From Mercurialis annua (lineage: Eukaryota > Streptophyta > Magnoliopsida > Malpighiales > Euphorbiaceae), in contig NC_065571.1 in NCBI RefSeq assembly GCF_937616625.2, positions 8,930,501 to 8,994,500 of the forward strand: a DNA stretch of 64,000 nt. Direction: 5' to 3'. Shown in pieces: positions 48,601 through 57,954 of this stretch (position 1 is its first letter; each line of letters starts with the position of its first letter). The translations under genes were made by a program, and so were the position numbers. Under the pieces are notes generated by a model. The model saw only the letters and a program-made list of their open reading frames with translations. It was not told the origin of the DNA and did no database searches.

Positions 48601-49560
48601 TAAAGGGACAATGACAATTCAGCAAACAAACTTTGTCTCATATTTTTTTCATCTCGTTCTATACATTAAATAGATCAGTTAGCAGATTCATCACGAGCAA
48701 ATCAATCAAATTAGTGCTATACATTATTCACATCACATGCTTGATGTGTAATCTAATGTCTAATTGTCAAAAGAATACGTCATAATACATTATTGGATCC
48801 CTGTACTTGTTCTATTTTTTGCATCGGATCTCTTCGGTTCTATTTGTCAACATTACACCTTTAATTTAAATTTTATAGACATTGAGCTCCATCACAAAAT
48901 TATTAGCGGTGTCAATTCATGTTGGAAAAAAAAACAATTTAAAAACTTTATGTCTATAAAAATAGAAGTGCATGGACTAAATTTATTCAAAATCAAAGTA
49001 AAAAATTAATCTCACTCGCACTGACGGCACGTGAAATACATGCCCTCATTTCAGTAACGGATGGACCTAATGTCTATAAAACCAAAAGTGTAGGGACTCA
49101 ACGTTGACAAATAGAAGTGTAGGGATTCAATGTCAAAAAGTGGAAAAGTGCAAGAATTCTAAAATGTGTTTTACCAAAGAACACAGGACACATCCCAGGA
49201 TGTGGCAAGTACCATCCAAAAGTAGCAACAGCAGATTCCATACACTGTATTCTGCTTATTTGGTCGCAATCAGTTCGATATGGAATTTTGAATTTTTCAA
49301 ATCTAAACAGAACTGATTCGATTAGCTTTTCAGTTTTGTTTAAACCAAAATCGAACTGAAAGTTCTTTACTTCCCAAACCGAACTGAAATATCAAAAAAT
49401 GTAATAGCAAACAAAACGATGGTGAATCAGATTTGCAGGTTCGATTTGGTTATTCGGTTCGGTTCTTTTTTTTTTGCACCCCTATACATAATGCTCACCA
49501 AATCCAAACAATATGGAGGAAGAGCTCCAATGATAACTTAGAACTCCATAAATAATCACA
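45668..49560. other. Intergenic, no gene recognised
   Basis: Nearly 4 kb of AT-rich DNA with several short open frames and no recognisable domains. About 49250-49490 carries TCGAACTGAAAG/GGTTCGGTTC repeats and a right end TTTTTGCACCCCTAT, like one end of a hAT-type element. The remainder shows no structure I can name. Confidence 0.4.
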
Positions 49561-49571
49561 TACTTACAGAC

Positions 49572-49678
49572 ATCATTTCGTCGCCATGTGAGGAGGGAGC
49601 CTTCTGAATTAGGGACCACTGATAAGTTGGTTCTTCATGTTTGATTCTGGACAAAAGGGCAGCTATCTCCGAACCTCT
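49572..49678 (-). other. Exon-like open segment of unknown gene
   Basis: On the minus strand about 36 codons are open (including SEIAALLSRIKHEEPTYQW and KAPSSHGDEMMS), ending in CT followed by GTAAGT, a strong donor. Base composition is higher in GC than the surroundings. No partner exon was found. It could be a 3' untranslated exon of the 50274 gene, a remnant, or chance. Confidence 0.2.
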
Positions 49679-50273
49679 ACATTGACCAATAAACGATTAT
49701 GTAAAATATCTAGCAAAAATTGAGCACATTTACATTCTGCAGCCTGCGGGCACAAACTGTTCATGTCGTGTAATTTTATCATTATTATCTATAATAACTA
49801 ATTGCGTAAAATTTTAGTTGCATGCAAGGAAATTAAAGAAATGAGGGTATAGTTAATTAATTAGAGAAATATGCACAAAATTAACTCCAGAGCAGAACGA
49901 CTATGAACAGTTCGTTGTTTTGAAATTGAGATTAGATAGTTACGTATGAAAAAAGAGGCCTAACCAATCTGGTTAAGCTCTATTACGGTAATGAATATGA
50001 CCGCAATCTACAGGTTTGTCTGATCGCCAATTTTTAGCTGTTTGATAAAAGTTACAAATGACTAGAAAGCAAAGACAAGGATATGATATGGCTGAACACC
50101 AAAGGAAATCAGTAAACTATTGCAGTTTGATACATGTTCGAAGAACAATAAGTACATAATTGTGCACTTACTCTGCATGGATATATATAAACAAGGTAGT
50201 ATCTACAGAAATTTATGATACTTAGGTTTAAATTGCAGCTATACGTAAGAAAATATCTGATACAGAGATTTAG

Positions 50274-51100
50274 TTAAGCAGCACACTTCTTGCCAATCTG
50301 TTGCTGCAACCAGAGAATTAATGGTGACACTGAGATAATGACAATCGCCAAGTTCGCAAACTTCATTTCTTTGGGGTTTTTTCCCTGTTTAGCATATAAT
50401 GCACGGAACCAAGTAGCGAATATGGGCACTGAAAAAATAACAAATAAATCTTACCTAAACAGATAAATAAGATATGAAATACTAGTAACACTCTCAAGAA
50501 TAAGCGACTAAAGTATTAATTAATCTCTGTTCAAACTTTACAACTTCCCAAGTTAATCTCTCAAATTATAGTGAGAGAGTATAACAAAAGGCCAAAAAAA
50601 TAACTAAGTTTAGCAGAACTGTTTTGCAGATAGCAACTCACGTCAAACACAAATATTAACTGAAGATCCATGTACCTTTTGTTTATCGGTCTAACAACAC
50701 TAATAAATCAAGTGCTTCAATAGAAGCAGATGCTACGATCAACAGCATAATATTTACTAGAAAACTCAGAAACATGAGAGCTATTCTACATAATCAATCA
50801 TTTTATGCATTGAGCAATATAAGCATCATAATTTTCATGCAATTAAGAGGAAGAGGATAATGATTCTTACTAGATTCTGAAATAGAACTTGATAGGCCCT
50901 AATTGATAAAGAATGATTCTGAAGGTTAAATCTTGCTCTTTTTTTAAATTGGCATTAGAGTATGAATACGGACTAAGGCTATGGTTACAGAAAAATTTGT
51001 TCAAAAAGATGAAAAGCTGTTGTCACATATTTCTGATGTTAATCACAAAATCCTTACCAAAAAGACTAGGAGAGACGAGCACAGCACAGAGTAAAAACAT
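50274..51100 (-). CDS. Uncharacterised 65-residue two-helix membrane protein
   Basis: Two exons, 51100-51058 and 50428-50274, join in frame across a 629-base GT-AG intron (GTAAGG donor; TTATTTTTTCAG acceptor). The protein starts MFLLCAVLVSPSLF and ends IGKKCAA. Hydrophobic segments cover about residues 2-22 and 43-60, separated by a basic loop with YAKQGKNPKEMKF. The first segment could also be a signal peptide. I do not recognise the family. Its ATG lies 11 bases after the stop codon of the ATP synthase gamma chain gene on the same strand. TTTTAG just before the ATG could be a splice acceptor, so an upstream exon might exist, and the frame is open there. Phase, splice quality and codon pattern support a real gene; function is unknown. 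Confidence 0.7.
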
Positions 51101-51111
51101 GGGACCTAAAA

Positions 51112-52257
51112 TTAATCTCTCTCTCTTAGTGCCTCAGCTCCAGCAACAATCTCCAATATCTCTCCTGTAATTTTCGTTTGCCGTTCTCGATTGTATACCA
51201 TAGACAAATTCTTATGCAAATCAACTGCATTATCTGTGGCATTACTCATGGCATTCATCCTTGCTGCAAGCTCACTAGCCAGCGACTCCTGTAACGCCCT
51301 CAAAATCTGACTGTTTAAATAAAGAGGCATCATAGCATCAAGAATTTGAGCCGGGTCTTGCTCAAACTCCATAAGAGGCATAATACCATCCTTCTTTGCC
51401 TTCACACCCTCCCTCTCAACAGCCAACTTTCCCTCCTTACTCGTCAACCTAAAAAACTCATCATCTGCAGCATCAACACAGTTCCCATTCACATCAGGAA
51501 CTCCTCCTCTAGGCGACAATGGCAACAATGTACAAATTACAGGGTCAGACTTCACCAAAGAAACAAACTTAGTATACACCAACTCAACCTTATCAACGTC
51601 TTCACTAACAAACAACGAAAATACTTCATCAGCAATCAGTTGAGCCTCTTTCGAAGTTGGAAAACTATCCCCCTCGATAAACTTATCAACACAAACACTC
51701 GGCCTTCTCTTAAAATAAGCATTACCCTTCTTCCCAACACTAATAACAAAAAAATCCAACCCCATTTTTTTCAATTCCATCATTCTAATCTCGGCTTTTT
51801 TCAACACAGCATTATTGAACCCACCACAAAGACCTCTATCACCAGTAATAACAACTAAAGCCACCTTCTTTACCGGCCTAATATTAGTTAAAGGAACATC
51901 AACATCCTCTAACTGAAGCTGTTCATTAATATGATAAAGCATTTCAATAAGTGATTGAGCAAAGGGTCTACCATTAATAACAGCTTCTTGAGCTTTTCTA
52001 ATCTTGGCAGCTGCAACCAGCTTCATTGCCTCAGTGATCTTTTGAGTGCTTTTGACTGTACGAATACGTTCTCTTAGCTCACGTAGACCGCATTGAACTG
52101 TAATCTGAGATAAAGTGTTGTTCTTAGTTCTGTTATTGAGATAGGAAATTTGGATTAATTGGCGAAATGGGTTTGCTTGGAGTTGAAGAGGGTGAGGAAA
52201 AGCTTGAAGCTTTGAAGTTTTTGGATTGACCCACATGTTTAGATTGAAAGAAGACAT
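51112..52257 (-). CDS. ATPC: Plastid ATP synthase gamma chain, intronless, regulatory Cys altered
   Basis: Gamma is the central rotating shaft of the chloroplast F1 motor. The single exon encodes 381 residues. About residues 1-55 form a Ser/Asn/Gln-rich plastid transit peptide, and mature sequence starts near QCGLRELRERIRTVKSTQKI. The conserved ITGDRGLCGGFNNAV is at 137-151. The plant-specific insert that carries the thioredoxin-controlled disulfide is present (about 195-265), but its first cysteine position is Pro254 (VPDVNGNC) while the second, Cys260, is kept. The C-terminal helix ends NRERQTKITGEILEIVAGA. A minor thioredoxin-insensitive isoform (ATPC2) is known in Arabidopsis; this gene may be its counterpart, but I cannot prove that. 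The start at 52257 is an ATG. Confidence 0.93.
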   Translation of the reverse strand: MSSFNLNMWVNPKTSKLQAFPHPLQLQANPFRQLIQISYLNNRTKNNTLSQITVQCGLRELRERIRTVKSTQKITEAMKLVAAAKIRKAQEAVINGRPFAQSLIEMLYHINEQLQLEDVDVPLTNIRPVKKVALVVITGDRGLCGGFNNAVLKKAEIRMMELKKMGLDFFVISVGKKGNAYFKRRPSVCVDKFIEGDSFPTSKEAQLIADEVFSLFVSEDVDKVELVYTKFVSLVKSDPVICTLLPLSPRGGVPDVNGNCVDAADDEFFRLTSKEGKLAVEREGVKAKKDGIMPLMEFEQDPAQILDAMMPLYLNSQILRALQESLASELAARMNAMSNATDNAVDLHKNLSMVYNRERQTKITGEILEIVAGAEALRERD

Positions 52258-55200
52258 GGTTTTTGCTGATGGGAATTATTGTATAAGGTGTTAAGCTAGC
52301 AAACAAATAAAATTTCTGCAAAACCCTAGTAAAATTAGGGTTTTGCAGAGATCAAAGAGAGAATCTTTTCTGTTGTGGGTGAAAGAAAAAAAACTTGTGA
52401 TTTGGATTAATGACTGGCTTCTGAGTTCTGATTGAGCTTGCAATTGAAGTTTAGTTGGTGGTAAAATTGAAAAGAAAATTGGACAGCAGAACTCGACTGA
52501 TCCGCCCGGCTAAGAGATGCTCACGTGCCAATCTTCTTATAACCCATGATCATGGTTGCACCGGCGAACATTGAATCGGAAGAAATAGGACTGGGTAATG
52601 TTCAACTGTTCTCCCTATACTTGCACCAATTTTCACTAATTGCCCCCTAGCTCTTTTCTTTCCTTTTTCTATCCGGCTAATTTGCGGTTTTAGGTTTTCA
52701 TGATTTTTCAGTTTTTCAACTTTGGTCCTTAAACTTTAGTATTTTTTAAAGACAGCTAAAGAAGTCCAAAAATCTACTCGTCTATAATATCAACTCATAT
52801 TATGAGTTTATTCGTAGAAAGACGGAACGAAGGACCTATTCACGGAAAGAGTTTACCTCACACAACTATTACTTCATGTCAATCTACTGCATGTCAACAA
52901 CCATATATGATAGAATTTTTTTAATTTTTAACAAATTATTATCAAAAAAAAAATTAATTCTATAGTTGTACTACATTAATTACCAATAATACATTTAAAT
53001 AGATAAGATTCCTGTTTATAGCATCAAATGTATAACAATTTTTTAAACAAAATGTGTCATATTATGAATTGTGCTTATAGATTAGTGACCACCTCAATTA
53101 TACATGTTGAGACTGATATCTTAGATGACATTTAAGTCGTCTTTTTATGAGTGAGCGACATGTTGGTCCCAATTAATTTCGTCATGATCATGCTTACTTT
53201 TCAAAGAGTTACATTCTTACAGTTAGCTACTTTTTTTAAACTCATAATTATCGAATAATTCTTTCTAATTTTTTGCGCCAAGATGGTCTAATACGCTAAG
53301 GAACCAAGTCTTTAGCATATTAACCACACGAGATGAAGCAGATTCAATCCAAATCTGCGACAAATTACATTGAACTATCATGTCTAGTCTACAGCATGAG
53401 CTATTGCAAAAGAGAAAACAATTCTCTAGAATCACACAGAGTCACAGAGCGCCTCTTATGGCTGCCTCATCATCACAGATAAGAAAAAAGATCCACTTAA
53501 TTATTCTTCCTATAACCAACTTTAGATAACTCAATATTTTTAATGCACCAACAAATGAATCTAATGGGGCTGGAAATTGTTGTGGTATTTTATTCAAATT
53601 TCCCACTACACTTTTAATAATTAAATAAATATTAATTTATAATTAATTATTTAATAACTACAAAACTTTAGTTAAATAATTAATTAGCAATAAACGAGAA
53701 AAGGCTACTCGATAAATTTGCATGATGTCAAATGTGGATAAATCTACAACCTTAATTATAAGATGATGAAGATAACAATACATAAAATCAATAAGGTAAA
53801 TGTTATAATAATTAATTATGTTATCTTTTAGCATTTACATTAAAAATAATGGAGTATTAAATAAAATTACATGGAAGATGTTATATTTAGTAACAAATTC
53901 GACATCAAGTTTAGGTTAATATTATTTAGAGAATTTGGGTTGACTTCATATGGGTACGGATCATAAATATGATCAACACAATTATAACACAGTTAAATAG
54001 GTTAAATCCGTCTCACCCGTTTAACATACATTAAAACATGATTTAAATCTATTTATTAATTAGTTTAATTATTGTACATGATCAATACTTATAAAACATA
54101 TAATCCATTAACTATTATTTGCTTTATTAAAATTTATAATTATTTTGGACATCATTTGTTTGATTATACTAATTTGATTAAGAAATTGTTAAATGAGTTA
54201 AACAGATTATTAATAAATATATTAAACTGGTTGAACATGAGAGCAGTTATGAAATTTTTTAATGAACTGATTAGACAATTTGACACGAGTTAACCTGTTT
54301 AATAAAAATGCCGTATTTAGATTAGATATTTTGACACAATTTGTTAAACAGGTCATATATATATTGAAAAAATATTTAAATAAATATACGACACGTTCAT
54401 AGCAAGGTAACATGAATTGTCAACCCCACTCAAAAGATAAAGAAAAACTCTGCATAATATTTTTTATTAAAAAAATCATAATTGCAATAGAAATCATTAA
54501 TGAGAGGAAAAGCTAACCGCAGAGTTAATGGTCATTATAGAGATTACGGTGAAAATAAACTTCCCTTCTCTATAGTCTATACTATAACCTCTGTCCTACA
54601 CGACCAGAGCATTTCACGGCGATACTGACTACTCTTGAATTTAAGGTAAACTGATAAATGGCAATTTATTTCAGCAAAAGTAGAAAATAAATCAGTTCAA
54701 AAAGAACTTCATTTCCAATGATTCAACAAAGAGAAGCGCAATGCTTACAAACTTAATCTTCAAGATTAGTGTACAGCAACTCAACTAGGCTCATCAAACT
54801 TTATAAAAACATCAGTTAGATAGGAGAGCAAATCTATAAGCCGGCGCCACTACTATGAAGTGCCTCAACTATGTAGCACGGACATAGATACAAGGAAAGA
54901 AAACACTTGAACATGTAGACGGCAAAATGGTATATTATCTTAAGTTTTCCTATGTTAAAATGAAGTTCTGTGTCTGCAACGCCAAGTTACCAATATATTT
55001 CCAAAATGTTAACCTTATGAAGTGTTCATGCTACTTACCCCTCAAGTAGTAGTGAATCATGTCTGAAAACCATGGACGATCGTCCAACAAACATAGCATT
55101 CCATTTATTGCCAGGACACATCAAACTTATGATTTGTTGCAGTAAAAAACCATTAAGGAACAATCAATTCATTACAATAAGGATCGGAAAACACAGAAGT

Positions 55201-55745
55201 GTAATCATCAAGTCCAGTCGAGTCGAAAACTGTTCAACTCTAATCCCACTCGATTCCAATGTACAAAAGCTCAAAACTCAACTCGACAAATCATTACCTC
55301 GTAAAAGGTCTAACCATGTCCACATTATGAAAGAAATTGTCTAAACAAAGCAACTAGAGTGTTCTAATTTCACTTGCATTCAATTAGAGTCTAATTGATG
55401 AAGCAACCATCAAGATAATTCTGCTATCAACACTTATTAAACTCACTCAGTTACTCTTAATTTAAAACTCCCCATCATAATAAAAAATTGTAAAGATTTT
55501 ACCTGTATATGTAAATGAATTCCACTGAAAAACGTTTGATGATGAAAATCTGGCAGCAATGAACTCTGTAGAAATTTACGTAATCATAAAACTTAATCAG
55601 ATCAACATAAACGGAAACATATTCAATATAATTTGTAACTAACGAGTATAATTTATTACACTATAATCCCAATTACTCAACTGTATACGAAATTACAAAT
55701 CAAATCTACAGTACAGTAGATCAATATCTAATCAAACAGTTACAA
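52258..55745. other. Intergenic, no gene recognised
   Basis: The part next to 52257 is the promoter and leader of the gamma chain gene. 54945-55030 is similar to 18310-18400 in the first intron of the galactosyltransferase gene. Short open frames at 54072 and 55072 have no recognisable domain. Confidence 0.4.
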
Positions 55746-56111
55746 TCAATGAGCAACAAGAGCATCATTATTATACACAACAATTGAAGACCCGTCATTA
55801 TTATTATTCGACTCCAAATTCAGAAAGAAAACAGATCTTCTAGCCGCCATAAGCTTTTTTCTTTTAAAACCGCCGCCATAGATCTTGCTGCTGACCAAGA
55901 AATTCGGAACAACAACTTGGTCATCCATGGACATCTGATGATGAGATTCTTCAACTGGGTGGTGAATTAAGGAGATAAAATTGATGGGTTTGGGAGATCT
56001 GGCGCTGATCTTGGAGTTTCTGAGTTGGGCCAAAGCTCCTGGTTTTAAATATCTTTGGAAGCAGTCGGTGTTTCTTGCTCTTGCGAGGGAGGATCTTGAA
56101 GTGGGTTTCAT
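55746..56111 (-). CDS. Uncharacterised plant protein, 121 residues
   Basis: A single exon from the ATG at 56111. The N-terminus is basic and Ser/Arg-rich, with CFQRYLKPGALAQLRNSKIS at about 17-36. I think I remember this motif from small plant proteins of unknown function, but cannot name a family. Residues 40-75 contain a His-rich stretch (LIHHPVEESHHQ). Two Lys/Arg clusters follow (KRKKL near 84, ARRS near 90), and the tail has a run of Asn. There are no membrane segments. The basic clusters might direct it to the nucleus, which is an inference. The lack of introns and a usual plant leader fit a real short gene. Confidence 0.65.
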   Translation of the reverse strand: MKPTSRSSLARARNTDCFQRYLKPGALAQLRNSKISARSPKPINFISLIHHPVEESHHQMSMDDQVVVPNFLVSSKIYGGGFKRKKLMAARRSVFFLNLESNNNNDGSSIVVYNNDALVAH

Positions 56112-56482
56112 TGCTGATGGCGAGAATTGAAGAGTGGGAAGTGACTGGAAGAGAGGAAATTGGGGAAAATGATTAGGGTTTTAAGAAGAAGAGTGTTTGG
56201 GGGGCGGGAAAATGTGGGAGGGAAAAAGGAGGGTTGTAGATAGGGTTTTTTGGTTCCATGGTGACTTGTTTTTTTAAAGGAAATAGAATGGGCGGGATCT
56301 TTGTATCAAATACCGCCTTACCATTTTTGTTTTCTTGCCTCTTATTTACCTTTCTAGTCCTTGTAATTTTATCTAGTTTACCCTTTAGCCCCTTTTTCAT
56401 CTTATTCATCAACAAAGGCTAGACCTAGCAAGTCATGTTTGTGGGTCATGAAAATATGGCTTATATTCACCCGTCATCACTA
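56112..56482. other. Promoter region of the 121-residue gene
   Basis: Leader and upstream DNA. The AGGGTTTT-type motifs on the plus strand (about 56170, 56240) are AAAACCCT on the gene's strand, close to telo-box elements. An open frame on the minus strand (56173-56415) has no domain and is not called. Confidence 0.3.
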
Positions 56483-57131
56483 ACATTTAACCCTTTCATC
56501 ACTAACGTCCTTAAATTTCATTTTCGGCCGATAAATCTCGTGAGTTTCAGTTAACGATCAGTAAAAATCTTTCCGTCCAATTTTTGGTTGACGCTGTTAA
56601 TTTCAAAGATGTGGCTCCTACAAAATAAAAATGAAAATGAAAGTACATGACACATCATTTGACACGTCATCAAAACACTCTAAAAAATTAAAATACCTAA
56701 CATATCCTTAAACTTCTAAAACTAATAACCCAAGTCACCCACTCCCAGCGATCTCCTCAAACGAACAAATCGTTCGTCTAAGGAGACGGTCAGGGGTGGA
56801 GGCGGCTATCAGTAAGGGTGAGGAGGCCTGGTTGGAGCAACATTGACATGAGTTGGGGGTAGCTGGGATTAAGAGTGGTGGCAGTTGGTAAATAGTTTGA
56901 GGTTTATTTTTTAGAGTTTTATTTTTATTTTTAGGTTATTTTGAGTATTTTGTATATTTAAGGTGTTTTGATGACGTGTCGTGGGGTTATTTTTTAAGCG
57001 CCACAGAAGCGTCAGTTAACGGCATGACTCGGAATTTAGATGGAAAGAATTTTGCTGATTGTCAAAGCATAACTCGAGGGGTTTACACACTGAAATAAAT
57101 TTTAGGGTATCAGTGATAAAATGCTCAAACA
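56483..57131. mobile_element. TIR element with about 110-bp inverted ends
   Basis: The left arm (TCATCACTAACGTCCTTAAATTTCATTTTC...GATCAGTAAAAATCTTTCC) is mirrored at the right (GGAAAGAATTTTGCTGATTGTC...TAAATTTTAGGGTATCAGTGATAAAA). There is no coding region. The ends are approximate and no target duplication is clear. Confidence 0.55.
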
Positions 57132-57954
57132 TCAAAGACGACGGTTAAGAAAACAACCTGAAAGTATTGTGTCTGTCTAAGTACAAAATACTATCAGTTT
57201 AAATACAAATTCGACGTAATTAATAATTATACTTGAAATGTGAAACATAAACATGACACATATATTGCTTGGGTTACTCGATACAATAAGTATAAACACG
57301 TTAATAAACATGTCAATGTCAACTTGTTTAAGATGACATGTGTACATTTATTTATTTAATTAAATTATAAATATATTTATATAATCGATTATTCAATCTG
57401 CAGAAGGAGAAAAATAAATTTTCTGTGCGTTTTCAAAACATAAAAAAACAAACACACTTATACACACGAGATTTAAAGTTTATTTTATTACACAAGAACA
57501 CATATATTTCAGTATGACGAGGAACAAATAATGACGATATAAAAGAATAAAAGAAAAAACATAAATATTTAGACTTGATTCCATATGAATTATGCATGAT
57601 TACGAACATGACACCAATTATGTCTTATAGTTATAACATAAATCCTCTAATAATTCAGTAGAAACTTAATTAAAGAAAATTATTTGGTAGAAATGTACAT
57701 ATATGAGTCGAGAATCATTTCCAAAAATAATTTGATCGATCCAAGGTTTGTGCAACAATTTTTACAATTTCTCATAAACAAGGTTCAAACTGTTAAGACA
57801 TATAAAGCTATAGAATAAATTGAATATAACCAATTACAAACTTAATCAAACTATCAACTTTAAGATTTTTAGATAACATTTTTAAGTATATATAGAGACA
57901 GGAATCAAGCAGTTTGGAGTTGAATAACCTAACTTATTCATGAAACTCTTACCT

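Noticed and set aside
48240..48700. Possible plastid-derived insert or small gene (ATGAAGAAGCCAGACAAGC... at 48565)
   Set aside because: The style briefly suggested plastid DNA or a short exon, but I could not match any plastid gene, and the frame ends after about 34 codons without a domain.
51346..51858. 170-codon plus-strand open frame
   Set aside because: It is the antisense reading of the ATP synthase gamma chain gene.
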